Source of the DNA: Streptomyces sp. RFCAC02
GTDB taxonomy: Bacteria > Actinomycetota > Actinomycetes > Streptomycetales > Streptomycetaceae
Direction: 5' to 3'
NCBI RefSeq assembly: GCF_004193175.1
Contig: NZ_SAUH01000001.1
Location: 847,501 to 911,500 of the forward strand
DNA: 64,000 nt
Positions 43,832 through 51,863 of this stretch are shown here, piece by piece. The notes under the pieces were generated by a model, which worked only from the letters and a program-made list of their open reading frames with translations, had not been told where the DNA came from and ran no database searches. Numbering within the stretch: the first letter of the stretch is position 1; each line of letters starts with the position of its first letter. The position numbers were made by a program, and so were the translations under genes.

Positions 43832-44878
43832 ATGCTCGAAGACCAGCAGGCACACGCGCTGAACGTCCCCGCCCCGGTGGCGGTCCCGTCGGCTCCGCTC
43901 GGTCCCTGGCCCTCGGGCTATCCGACCGGTTACGCGGTGGTGGACGTGGAGACGACCGGGCTGGCCGTCCAGGACCGCGTCGTCTCGGCCGCCGTGTACC
44001 GGCTGACCGCGCGCGGGGACGTGGAGGACCACTGGTACACGACCGTCAATCCGCAGCGCGATCCGGGGCCTGTGCACATCCACGGGCTGACGGCGTCGAT
44101 GCTGGCGGACGCGCCGCTGTTCGCCGACATCGCGGACGAGCTGGCCGACCGCCTCGCCGGGCGCGTCCTCGTCGCGCACAACGCGAAGTTCGACTGGTCG
44201 ATGCTGGCCCACGAGTACGCGCGCGCGGGCCGTGTGGCGCCCGTGAAGCAGCGGTTGTGCACCATCCACCTGGCGAAGGCCCTCGCCCTGCCGCTGCCCA
44301 ACCACCGTCTGGAGACGCTCGTCTCCTACTGGGGCGTCGAGCAGCGGCGCGCGCACCACGCGCTGGACGACGCGCGGGTGCTGGCCGAGGCGTTCCGGCC
44401 GAGCCTGCACCAGGCCGCGGGGACGGGCCTGCCGCTGCCGCTGCTGGCGTGCCTGCCGGTGACGCGGTGGAGCGACGCGCCGGCCGTCCCGTCGCCGGCC
44501 CAGGCGGCCAGGGGCGTGCGGTGGGGCACGGGGCGCCGGATGGTGAAGCGGCGGCCGCCCTGCCTGTGGGGCAACCCGGGGCGGTACGAACCGGGCGGGC
44601 GTCTCGTGCAGGGCATGCGGGTGGCGTTCTCCGGCGACACCGAGACCGACCGCGAACTGCTGGAGGACCAGGCGTTCGACGCGGGCCTCCACATCGCGAC
44701 GAGCGTGTCGCGGCTGACGAGCCTCCTCGTCACCAACGACCCGCTCGCCCCCACCAGCAAGGCCGTCCGTGCCCGCCAACTGGGCACGCCCGTCGTGGAC
44801 GAGGTGACGTTCACCCGCCTCCTGGGCGACGTGGCGCCCGGCACGCCGGTGCCCGACGAGGACCCTGCGGACGGCTGA
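43832..44878 (+). CDS. DEDDh 3'-5' exonuclease with C-terminal BRCT domain
   Basis: A 348-residue DnaQ-like exonuclease. Exo I is [11 protein letters not shown] (Asp38, Glu40), Exo II is [12 protein letters not shown], and Exo III is [15 protein letters not shown], with the H and D of DEDDh. The C-terminal 90 residues ([20 protein letters not shown], then [19 protein letters not shown]) form a BRCT domain, seen in DNA polymerase-III epsilon-like repair proteins. It probably proofreads or trims DNA in repair. The ATG at 43832 is used; it precedes the SURF1 gene by 29 bases. Confidence 0.92.
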   Translation: MLEDQQAHALNVPAPVAVPSAPLGPWPSGYPTGYAVVDVETTGLAVQDRVVSAAVYRLTARGDVEDHWYTTVNPQRDPGPVHIHGLTASMLADAPLFADIADELADRLAGRVLVAHNAKFDWSMLAHEYARAGRVAPVKQRLCTIHLAKALALPLPNHRLETLVSYWGVEQRRAHHALDDARVLAEAFRPSLHQAAGTGLPLPLLACLPVTRWSDAPAVPSPAQAARGVRWGTGRRMVKRRPPCLWGNPGRYEPGGRLVQGMRVAFSGDTETDRELLEDQAFDAGLHIATSVSRLTSLLVTNDPLAPTSKAVRARQLGTPVVDEVTFTRLLGDVAPGTPVPDEDPADG

Positions 44879-44907
44879 GGCAGGGCGCTCCGGTACGGTC
44901 GGGTGGT

Positions 44908-45768
44908 GTGTACCGGTTTCTGCTGTCGCGGCAATGGGTGGTCCTCACCCTCATCGCGCTGATCCTGATCCCGAGCATGATCTGGCTCGGGTTCTGGCAG
45001 CTCCACCGCCATGAGCAGCGGGTGGCGCGCAACGACCTGATCGGCGCGTCCCTGTCGGCGCCCGTCGTGCCGGTGGACGAGCTGACCGCCGTGGGCGGGG
45101 AGCCGGCCGACGGCGACCGGTACCGGCGGGTCACGGCGGAGGGCACCTACGACACGGACCACCAGGTCGTGGTGCGCAACCGCAGCTCGAACGACGAGTC
45201 GATCGGGTACTGGGTGCTGACGCCGCTGCTGCGCGACGACGGCACGGCGGTACTCGTGAACCGTGGCTGGATCTCCTCGGGCGACGACCCGACGGCGGTC
45301 CCCGACGTGCCGGCGCCGCCGGACGGCGAGGTCACGGTGACGGGGCGGCTCATGCCGGACGAGACGACCGGGAACACCGGCATCCGTGAACGCTCCGGGC
45401 TGCCGGACGGCATGGTCATGATGATCAACAGCGAGGAGCGGTCGGCCGCGATGGACGGCGTGCCGACGCTCGGCGGCTATCTCGCGCTGACGGAGACGTC
45501 GCCGGCGCCGGCGGACGCGGCGGCGCAGCCCGAGCTGCTGAAGGACCCGGACCACACGAGCATCGGGTCGCACCTCGCGTACGCGATCCAGTGGTGGCTG
45601 TTCACGGCGGGCGTGCCGGTGGGGTGGGTGATCCTGTTCCGGCGGGAGATCGCCGACCAGCGGGCCGCGGCCGGGAAGGCGGCCAAGAAGGCGGCCGGGG
45701 CCGCGGGCACGCCGGATGCCGGGCCGGTCGCCGGGAAGTCAACCGCGGGGGCCGGCGTCACTCCCTGA
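44908..45768 (+). CDS. SURF1-family protein
   Basis: A 286-residue membrane protein. SURF1 aids assembly of haem-copper cytochrome c oxidase. The first helix is [20 protein letters not shown] followed by WQLHRHEQR, the family signature. A periplasmic-side domain has [20 protein letters not shown] and [12 protein letters not shown]. The second helix is near the C-terminus ([20 protein letters not shown]). The tail is Lys/Ala-rich. GTG 44908 lies eight bases after TACGGT (44894-44899), a spacing that fits a leaderless transcript. Confidence 0.92.
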   Translation: MYRFLLSRQWVVLTLIALILIPSMIWLGFWQLHRHEQRVARNDLIGASLSAPVVPVDELTAVGGEPADGDRYRRVTAEGTYDTDHQVVVRNRSSNDESIGYWVLTPLLRDDGTAVLVNRGWISSGDDPTAVPDVPAPPDGEVTVTGRLMPDETTGNTGIRERSGLPDGMVMMINSEERSAAMDGVPTLGGYLALTETSPAPADAAAQPELLKDPDHTSIGSHLAYAIQWWLFTAGVPVGWVILFRREIADQRAAAGKAAKKAAGAAGTPDAGPVAGKSTAGAGVTP

Positions 45769-45789
45769 CCTCCCGTGCGGTCGGGCCGG

Positions 45790-46494
45790 TCACGCGGCGG
45801 GCGGGTGGAGCGCGGTGATGCCGGCGAGGACGAGATCGACCCCGGCGATGAACTGCTCGCGGTCGTCGTGCTCGCGCAGCCGGCCGGCGACGGCCCGCGT
45901 GAACGGGTAGGCGTCCGGGGCGAGCCCCTCCCACGCCGCCGACACCCCGTCGAGGAAGGCGGCACGGTCCCCGCCGGGCGGGGCGGTGCGGGCGCTCGCG
46001 GTGTTGGCGGCGTTCTGGCCGGCGGCGCCGAGGACGTAGTGCATCAGCGCCGAGGTCACGGTGAACCAGCTCTCCTCGGGCACCCCGAGCGCGCCGACGT
46101 GCCGGCCGATGCCCTCGAAGATCCGCGGCACGACCGTCCCCGCGGGGCTGCGGGAGAGCTGCGTGGCGAGCTGGGGCGCGAGCCACGGGTGCCGTTCGGT
46201 CGCCTCGAAGAGGCCGAGCGCGACGGCGCGGACGCCGTCGCGCGGTGACGCGGCAGGAGCGGCCGCCCCGACGGCGGCGGCGACGACCGCGTCGGTGGCG
46301 GCGCCCAGCAGCTCGTCCTTGTTCGCGACGTGCCAGTAGATCGCGCCGGGGCCGGTGGCGAGGCGCTCGGTCAGCGCCCGGAACGTCAGCCCCTTCTCCC
46401 CGTGTGTGTCGAGCAGCTCGACGGCCGCGCCGACGATGCGCTCGCGGGAGAGCGGTTCCTCCCGTCGCTCGGAGCGACGCGTCCTCGGTGCCAT
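45790..46494 (-). CDS. TetR-family repressor (TetR/TetRC type)
   Basis: A 234-residue regulator with the classical TetR winged HTH (SRERIVGAAVELLDTHGEKG, then LTFRALTERLATGPGAIYWH VANKDELL, about 15-62) and a TetR C-terminal ligand domain rich in hydrophobic helices. The C-terminal IYWHVANKDELL helix is typical of tetracycline-class TetR. It diverges from a TetX-like monooxygenase with three copies of a TGGAACG palindrome between them, so it should repress that gene. The ligand may be an aromatic antibiotic, but this is inferred. Confidence 0.9.
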   Translation of the reverse strand: MAPRTRRSERREEPLSRERIVGAAVELLDTHGEKGLTFRALTERLATGPGAIYWHVANKDELLGAATDAVVAAAVGAAAPAASPRDGVRAVALGLFEATERHPWLAPQLATQLSRSPAGTVVPRIFEGIGRHVGALGVPEESWFTVTSALMHYVLGAAGQNAANTASARTAPPGGDRAAFLDGVSAAWEGLAPDAYPFTRAVAGRLREHDDREQFIAGVDLVLAGITALHPPAA

Positions 46495-46517
46495 GGGGCC
46501 ATCCTGACACACCTCGC

Positions 46518-46583
46518 TGGAACGACGTTCCAGCTTGACATTCCTGGAACGCCGTTCCACGGTGGGTATGGAACGGCGTTCCA
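46518..46583. promoter_or_regulatory. Triple TGGAACG-N-CGTTCCA operator
   Basis: Three perfect 15-bp palindromes, TGGAACG-A/C/G-CGTTCCA, lie at 46518-46532, 46545-46559 and 46569-46583 in the gap between tetR and the monooxygenase. Centres are 27 and 24 bases apart. TTGACA at 46535-46540 is a likely -35 between the first and second sites. The arrangement indicates repression of both genes by the TetR protein. Confidence 0.85.
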
Positions 46584-46602
46584 CACACCCCAGGGAGACA
46601 CC

Positions 46603-47700
46603 ATGACCCCCCACGTCACGATCATCGGCGCCGGACTCGGCGGCCTCACGCTCGCCCGCGTCCTGCACGTCCACGGCATCCCCGCCACCGTCCACGAGGC
46701 GGAGCCCTCCCCGACGGCACGCGCCCAGGGCGGGATGCTCGACATCCACGCGCACAACGGCCAGCCGGCCCTCGCGGCCGCCGGGCTGACCGGGGAGTTC
46801 CGCCGCCTCGTCCTCGCGGGCCGGGAGGCGGCACGGGTGCTCGCCCCCGACGGGACCGTACTGTTCGACGAGCCCGACGACGGCACGGGCTCACGCCCCG
46901 AGGTGCTGCGCGGCGAGCTGCGGCGCATGCTGCTCGACTCACTGCCGGCCGGCACCGTCCGGTGGGGCCGCAAGGTCGGCGGCGTCCGCTCCCTCGGGGA
47001 CGGCCGCCACGAGGTGGCCTTCACCGACGGCAGCACCGAGGTCACGACCCTGCTGGTCGGCGCGGACGGCGCCTGGTCACGGGTCCGGCCGCTCCTGTCC
47101 GCCGCCGCACCCGAGTACACCGGCATGTCGTACGTCGAGACCTGGCTGTCCGACGCCGACACCCGGCACCCCGCGAGCGCGGCGGCCGTCGGCGGCGGCT
47201 CGATGTTCGCGCTCGCGCCGGGGAAGGGCATCACGGCGCACCGGGAGACCGGCGGGACGCTCCACACGTATGTGGCACTCCGCGAGCCGCGCGACTGGTT
47301 CGCGGCCGTCGACTTCACCGACCCGGCCGCGTCCGCCGCACGGATCGCCCAGGAGTTCGACGGCTGGGCGCCGGAGCTGACCGCGCTGATCACCGGGGGC
47401 GACTCCGCGCCGGTCCTGCGGCCCCTCCACGCGCTGCCCGACGAGCACCGGTGGGAGCGTGTGCCGGGCGTGACGCTGCTCGGCGACGCCGCCCACCTCA
47501 TGATCCCGTCCGGCGAGGGCGCCAACCTGGCCATGCAGGACGCGGCGGAACTCGGCAACGCCATCGCCGCGCGGCCGGACGACATCGAGGCCGCGCTCGG
47601 GACTACGAGCGGGAGATGTTCCGGCGCTGCGCGGCGGAGGCCGCCGACGCGGCCGACCTCCACGAGCGCATGTTCGGCGACGACGCGCCCCACGGCCTGA
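46603..47700 (+). CDS. TetX-like FAD-dependent monooxygenase (3' frameshift)
   Basis: A flavoprotein monooxygenase of the PHBH/TetX group. FAD-binding GAGLGGLTLARVL (9-21), the DG substrate region GGMLDIHAHNGQPALAAAGL and GVTLLGDAAHLMIPSGEGANLAM are family marks. The open frame ends at 47700. After CGCGCTCGG (to 47600) the natural frame shifts by one base: the other frame gives GDYEREMFRRCAAEAADAAD and ends GLIGLFTGQAEAA at 47735, matching the TetX C-terminus. A single missing base at 47600/47601 therefore replaces the last 33 residues. The ATG follows GGGAGA. It could inactivate tetracyclines or other aromatics; unproven. Confidence 0.85.
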   Translation: MTPHVTIIGAGLGGLTLARVLHVHGIPATVHEAEPSPTARAQGGMLDIHAHNGQPALAAAGLTGEFRRLVLAGREAARVLAPDGTVLFDEPDDGTGSRPEVLRGELRRMLLDSLPAGTVRWGRKVGGVRSLGDGRHEVAFTDGSTEVTTLLVGADGAWSRVRPLLSAAAPEYTGMSYVETWLSDADTRHPASAAAVGGGSMFALAPGKGITAHRETGGTLHTYVALREPRDWFAAVDFTDPAASAARIAQEFDGWAPELTALITGGDSAPVLRPLHALPDEHRWERVPGVTLLGDAAHLMIPSGEGANLAMQDAAELGNAIAARPDDIEAALGTTSGRCSGAARRRPPTRPTSTSACSATTRPTA

Positions 47701-47824
47701 TCGGCCTGTTCACCGGCCAGGCCGAAGCAGCGTGAGGAAGAGGCGTACGCCCCGTACGCGCAGCCCGGTGACCACGCCGCCGCGATCCCGCTCCGCCCGC
47801 GTTCATGACCGGCCCGGACGCAGC

Positions 47825-48223
47825 TCAGACCCAGGTGCGGGAGCACAGCACCAAGCGGTAGCCGTCCGGGTCGGTGATCGTCACCCCGTGCTCGTCCCAG
47901 TACGGATTGTGTGCCGGAACGCGGGTGCCGCCGAACGCGACCAGGCGGTCGATCAGGGACGCGTCCGCCGGCCTGCCGAGGTAGACGACGAACAGGTCGT
48001 CCACCGTCGGGGTCGGCTCCAGCGGCCGCCCCGGGTCGTACGTGAGTTCGAGATGCCAAGCGGCGCCGGGCGGGCCGACCATCAGCAGGTCGTGCTCGTC
48101 CGGAACGCGCCCGGTCGTGCGCCACAGCACGGCCAGGCCGAGGCCGTCCACCCAGAAGCGTTCGGCGGCGGCGAGGTCCCGCGAGGGCCGGGCCACCCGG
48201 ACCGGGACGGTGGAGTCGATCAT
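47825..48223 (-). CDS. VOC/glyoxalase-fold protein
   Basis: A 132-residue vicinal-oxygen-chelate protein with two beta-alpha-beta-beta-beta modules. VPVRVARPSRDLAAAERFWV has the first-module opening. HLELTYDPGRPLEPTP and WDEHGVTITDPDGYRLVLCS hold the likely metal or ligand residues (H, E/D, H). Members include glyoxalase, dioxygenases and antibiotic-binding proteins; no specific activity can be assigned. It is preceded by a gap of 160 bases and is in the accessory stretch beside the TetX-like gene. Confidence 0.85.
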   Translation of the reverse strand: MIDSTVPVRVARPSRDLAAAERFWVDGLGLAVLWRTTGRVPDEHDLLMVGPPGAAWHLELTYDPGRPLEPTPTVDDLFVVYLGRPADASLIDRLVAFGGTRVPAHNPYWDEHGVTITDPDGYRLVLCSRTWV

Positions 48224-48383
48224 GCCGAACCCTCCGGGGCGGCCCACCGGACGGGGCCGCCGACGCACGGGGCGCCGAACAGCTCGGCGTCTGCCTCGCC
48301 ACGCGTCATCCGGCCGGGTGGGCGCAGGTCGAGAGGGCCGGGAGGTCTCCGGGTCGGGGACCCCGCCCGGGGAGGGACGGGTG

Positions 48384-48890
48384 TCATCCGAAGATCGCGG
48401 TGGGTTCGCCGGTGTACCAGGTGTTGTCGATGCGGAGCCGACGGATGACCCAGCGGTCGCCGTCGCGGACCAGGTCGACTTCGTAGGGGTTCTTCAGCAG
48501 CGCGTGGGTGGCGGGGTCGGCGATGAGCAGGTGCTGGGCTTCCACCAGGGCCGTGAGCCGGGCGGTGTCACCGTCGATACGGATCCGCGTGTTGGTGATC
48601 TGGTGAGTGGTGTCCACCCGGCCGGTGAACATGGCCAGGATGGTGGTGACGATGGTGTCGCGCCCGGACATCAGCGGCGGCTCGGCCCCCCACTTGGCCG
48701 CGGCCGGGCGGAAGTCCAGCTCGGCGTCTGCGGCGAAGGCCGAGGCGAACAGCTCCTTGTCCTTCAGATCCTGGCCCAGGCCGAAGCGGAGGAGCGCGTC
48801 GGTGATCTCCGCACGGTCCCTGAGTTCCGCGACGGCCGCGGCGGTGTCGCGCGCGGGGGCGGTCAGGGCGCGGTCGCGAGTGACGTACAT
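48384..48890 (-). CDS. SnoaL/NTF2-like protein
   Basis: A 168-residue single-domain cone fold of the SnoaL/NTF2-like class. It is recognised by an N-terminal helix (DTAAAVAELRDRAEITDALL), LGQDLKDKELFASAFAADAE and a C-terminal strand region (DRWVIRRLRIDNTWYTGEP). Members act as small isomerases, cyclases or dehydratases. There is no signal peptide. It is divergent from the LysR remnant at 49014, and the 123-base gap between them should hold its promoter. The reaction is unknown. Confidence 0.85.
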   Translation of the reverse strand: MYVTRDRALTAPARDTAAAVAELRDRAEITDALLRFGLGQDLKDKELFASAFAADAELDFRPAAAKWGAEPPLMSGRDTIVTTILAMFTGRVDTTHQITNTRIRIDGDTARLTALVEAQHLLIADPATHALLKNPYEVDLVRDGDRWVIRRLRIDNTWYTGEPTAIFG

Positions 48891-49013
48891 GAAGTTCTCC
48901 TGTGCACGTGAGGTGGCCTTTCAACGGCTCCGATCCTGCTGCGGTCCGGACAGGGCATCAATGCGCATCTGCTGAACGACCGTGAAGCGTCGGTCAACGA
49001 TGGGAGGAGCGGG

Positions 49014-49441
49014 ATGCCGGAGCGGCACGAGGTGGAGGCGTTCCTGACGCTCGCCGATGAGCTGCACTCCGGCCGCACCGCCGAGCGGCTGCACGTCTCC
49101 ACCGCCCGGGTCGGCCAGACCGTCGCCGGACTGGAGCGCCGCATCGGCGTCCTGTTGTCCGACCGCACCAGCCGCCGGGTGGAGCCGCCCCCGCCGGAAC
49201 GGCAGTCGTACGAAGGGATACGCCCCGCCTGGTCCCGGATCACCCACGCGTACGAGCGGGCCGTCGACGCCGGGAGGGGACTGACCGGGCTGCCGCGGAT
49301 CGCCTCCACCGGGCCGCCGACCGGCAGCGGCGGGCGGACCGGCTGCGCGAGGCCGTCACCGCCGCGACCGGCCCGCGCGGCCTCGGCGTCTACCTCGTCC
49401 TGCCCGTCGCCGCCCGGTCCCAGGAGGACGGCCGCCCCTGA
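49014..49441 (+). pseudogene. LysR-family regulator remnant
   Basis: ERHEVEAFLTLADELHSGRTAE and RLHVSTARVGQTVAGLERRI form the LysR N-terminal HTH. ERAVDAGRGLTGLPRIAS corresponds to the hinge. After that the reading is degraded: no effector domain is seen, and a shift to the frame reading ADRLREAVTAATGPRGLGVY reaches a stop at 49441 (the last codons overlap the 3' end of erm). The frame seen from 49014 runs on to 49640 as shadow. It is a truncated regulator, perhaps of the SnoaL-like gene. Confidence 0.65.
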
Positions 49442-50240
49442 CCCGAACGCCGCTCCGGCGCGCGGGGCGGGCTGTCCCGCTGGAGCGCGAACAGGTCGGC
49501 CCACTGCTCGGCCGTCAGCGTCTTCGGCAGGGCCGTGGACAGCGCCCGGTTCGCCCGCAGCCAGGCCCGGAGCCGCCCCTGCGCGGCCCGGGGCACGGCG
49601 GCGCGCAGGATCTCGGCGAGCCCCCGCCCCCGGCCGGTGAACACCCGCTGGACGAACGCCCGGTACCGCTCGCCGTCCGCCGGGTCCACGAGGGGCCTGT
49701 CCCGCCGCGTCGCGGTCATCAGCCCGCCGTCGACGCCGGGGCGCGGACGGAACGCGGCGGCGGGTACGCGGCGGACGAGCCGGAAGTCGTACCACGGCCA
49801 CCACTGGGCCGTCATCATCGTCGCGCCGCCCACACCGGCGCGGCGGCGGGCCACCTCCCACTGCACGAGCAGCACGGCGTCCGTCCAGCCGGGGGCGTGC
49901 AGGACGCGGCGGAGCATGGCCGTCGTCTGGTGGAACGGCAGGTTGCCGACGAGGACGTGGGGCGTGCTGGGGAGGGGGTGGCGCAGGAAGTCCGCGCGGA
50001 CGACGCGCGTGGGCGGCTGGACGCGGCGCGCGAGCCGGGCGGCACGCCGGTCGTCGATCTCGATGCCGGTCAGCGGCCTGCCCAGCCGCTGGAGGGGAGG
50101 GTGAGGGCGCCGTCGCCGGCGCCGATCTCCACGACCGGGCCGCCGGTGGCGGCGACGAGGCCCACGACGGTGTCGATGACGGCGGGGTCGATGAGGAAGT
50201 TCTGGCCCAGTTCATGACGGCCGGGACGGTGGGTGTGCAC
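49390..50240 (-). pseudogene. erm: Erm-type 23S rRNA adenine N6-methyltransferase, single-base frameshift
   Basis: Reading from GTG 50240 gives HTHRPGRHELGQNFLIDPAVI and VVEIGAGDGALTLP (SAM motif I), then a break at CCTCCCCTCC (minus strand, 50100-50091). One missing base restores RLGRPLTGIEIDDRRAARLA and VGNLPFHQTTAMLRR (motif IV NLPF), then DAVLLVQWEVARRRAGVGGA and the C-terminal FVQRVFTGRGRGL. This is Erm, which dimethylates A2058 and gives MLS resistance, rather than KsgA. The C-terminal part overlaps the LysR remnant. GGAGATCC is the ribosome site. As drawn it makes only a truncated product. Confidence 0.85.
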
Positions 50241-50394
50241 AGGATCTCCGCGGCTTCGAGGGAAGCCGGGCAGCACGGAGCGGGCCGCCCGGCGGGGTCG
50301 CACTCGGGCGGCGGTTCCTCGGAGGGTTCGCGAAGACCGCCGCTACGGGCGGCGGGGCCTCGTCATCGCTGCTGCTGCGAAAGCGGACGCACAC
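50212..50394 (-). CDS. Putative erm leader peptide
   Basis: A 60-codon ORF (CVRFRSSSDDEAPPPVAAVF through SCAHPPSRPS) starts at ATG 50394. It lies seven bases after TAGCGT, so a leaderless transcript is likely. It runs across the erm start and ends within its first codons. The polyproline run DDEAPPP and Ser/Arg-rich start are the kind of sequence at which drug-bound ribosomes stall. Known erm leaders control methyltransferase translation in this way. That it is translated is inferred from position and promoter, not shown. Confidence 0.45.
   Translation of the reverse strand: MCVRFRSSSDDEAPPPVAAVFANPPRNRRPSATPPGGPLRAARLPSKPRRSCAHPPSRPS
50251..50352 (-). promoter_or_regulatory. erm leader attenuator hairpins
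   Basis: In RNA order, segments 1 (50352-50348, CCGCC), 2 (50341-50336, GGCGGT), 3 (50315-50305, ACCGCCGCCCG) and 4 (50291-50284, CGGGCGGC) pair 1:2, 2:3 and 3:4, the pattern of an attenuator. A further stem CGGCTTC/GAAGCCG (50268-50251) ends just upstream of the GGAGATCC ribosome site of erm. GC-rich sequence gives such pairings by chance more easily, so this needs folding analysis. Confidence 0.5.
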
Positions 50395-50403
50395 ATGCCG
50401 CCC

Positions 50404-50442
50404 ACGCTACCCGGACGACCCGCTCCCCCGGCAACCGCTTTT
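50404..50442 (-). promoter_or_regulatory. Promoter of the erm leader (WhiB7-type candidate)
   Basis: On the minus strand AAAA (50442-50439) is four bases before TTGCCG (50434-50429), then a 19-base spacer to TAGCGT (50409-50404), then seven bases to the ATG of the leader. AT-rich bases just upstream of the -35 are the mark of WhiB7-activated resistance promoters in actinomycetes. Confidence 0.45.
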
Positions 50443-50622
50443 CCGCGCACGGCCGGTGAACCGGCGGTCCGGACAAAGGGTCCTGCCGCGCCGTGCGCAG
50501 CGAGTGGAAGCACCCGCCCCCCGTCGTACGGTCGCCGCCGGTGACCTACCGGGAGATGCGGGAGCCGGCCGGCCACCTCCCGTTCCCGTACGGCGTCGCC
50601 CGGCAGAAGAGGACCGGAGACG

Positions 50623-51204
50623 TCAGCTCACGCGCTCGGGGGCGTGGCCCGCCGAGCGCAGGCGCACCTCTGCCGGCAGTTCCCGCAGGCCGGCGGAGAC
50701 GCGGGCGTTCTCGATCGCGACGGTGCGCAGCGCCGTCAGCGCCTCGTCGGGGCGGGCCTGCGGCGCCAGGATCAGACCCACCCGCAGCCGGGGCTGCGCG
50801 CGGCGGCCGATCAGGGTGACGCGCGCCCGGTCGATCCCGGGGAGCGCCTCCGCCTCCGCCGCGATCACCTCCTCCAGCGCACGCCCCCGCAGCACGGCGG
50901 ACCCGCCGTCGCCCGTGTCGACCGCCACCGCGCCGAGCCGGGGGCGCCGTGCCTGCGCGAACAGCCACCACAGCGCCAGCAGCAGCACGACCGACAGCAC
51001 GGCGATCACCACCGGCCACCACCAGCCCTGCGAACGGAGGTGGAGCCGTTCGGCGTGGCTCAGGATCACGTCGTCCGTCCGGTGCCACGGCCAGGGACGG
51101 CCGGACGGCACGACCCCGGCCGCCGTGGCGAGGCCCGCCAGGCCGGCGAGGACCAGCAGCAGGCCGACGAGGGCGAGGAGAACACGGTTCATGACGCGGA
51201 GCAC
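50623..51204 (-). CDS. amaP: AmaP-type alkaline-shock membrane anchor
   Basis: A 193-residue protein with two N-terminal hydrophobic helices (NRVLLALVGLLLVLAGLAGL, and WPVVIAVLSVVLLLALWWLF). The C-terminal soluble part (RRPRLGAVAVDTGDGGSAVL through IENARVSAGLRELPAEVRLR) resembles AmaP. In Gram-positives AmaP tethers Asp23/Gls24 proteins to the membrane in envelope stress. The GTG at 51204 is chosen because AAAGGAG precedes it; ATG 51192 is four codons later. It closes the Asp23/Gls24 cluster. Confidence 0.8.
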   Translation of the reverse strand: MLRVMNRVLLALVGLLLVLAGLAGLATAAGVVPSGRPWPWHRTDDVILSHAERLHLRSQGWWWPVVIAVLSVVLLLALWWLFAQARRPRLGAVAVDTGDGGSAVLRGRALEEVIAAEAEALPGIDRARVTLIGRRAQPRLRVGLILAPQARPDEALTALRTVAIENARVSAGLRELPAEVRLRSAGHAPERVS

Positions 51205-51242
51205 GGGGTCTGCCGCTCCTTTCCTGCGCGTGGTCCCGGACC

Positions 51243-51863
51243 CTAGCGTTTCGCGGGCCGGTGGACGTGGACGGTGAGGGACGGCTGCCGCGCCAGGCCG
51301 AGGCCGCGCACGGCGTCCGTGAGGACGGCGTCGAGGTCGGCCCGCACCACGTCGAGGTCGCGGAAGTGCGCCTCGGCCCACACCGTGACGCGGCGCCCGC
51401 CGGCCTTGACACGGACCGCGCGCACCCCGGAGACCTCCAGGGCGCGGTCCCGCAGGACCACGGCGGCGGCACCCCGTTCGATGCCGGCGCGGACGTGCTC
51501 GGCGGCGCGGCGGCGCATCGGGAGAACCGTCCGCAGGCCGGGCGTGAGCGCGAGCGCGAGCAGCCACGCGCCGAGCAGGACGGCCACGACGCAGCCCGTC
51601 ACCACCCAGGCGCCGTCCACGGCACGCGCCGCGAGGTCGTCGGCGAGGCGGCGGCGCCACTGGGCCGCCGGCCGGTCGGCGCGGACGGCGATCACGTCGT
51701 AGAGCAGCGGGCCGCACGTCACGACGACGGCGGCCGCGGTCAGGGCGGCCGGGACGCGGCGCTCGGACCAGAACCGGCCGGCCGCGCGGCCGTCCCGCGC
51801 CGGCGGGCGGTCCTCGCCGCGCTCCGTACCGGTCTCCGCGCCGGTGCCGGGGGGCGCGCTCAC
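51243..51863 (-). CDS. DUF6286-like Asp23-cluster membrane protein
   Basis: A 206-residue protein with two hydrophobic helices (ALTAAAVVVTCGPLLYDVIA, and GCVVAVLLGAWLLALALTPG). A C-terminal domain (RAAAVVLRDRALEVSGVRAV through LTVHVHRPAKR) has an alpha/beta repeat like the Asp23 fold. The GTG at 51863 overlaps the stop of the upstream Asp23 gene (GTGA), so translation is coupled. Its function in the cluster is unknown; it probably acts as a second membrane anchor. Confidence 0.75.
   Translation of the reverse strand: MSAPPGTGAETGTERGEDRPPARDGRAAGRFWSERRVPAALTAAAVVVTCGPLLYDVIAVRADRPAAQWRRRLADDLAARAVDGAWVVTGCVVAVLLGAWLLALALTPGLRTVLPMRRRAAEHVRAGIERGAAAVVLRDRALEVSGVRAVRVKAGGRRVTVWAEAHFRDLDVVRADLDAVLTDAVRGLGLARQPSLTVHVHRPAKR

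Noticed and set aside
50493..50622. Short frame reading TYREMREPAGHLPFPYGVA before the AmaP 3' end
   Set aside because: It looks protein-like for about 30 codons but has no full domain and runs into the AmaP gene from the other strand; not enough support for a gene or a named remnant.
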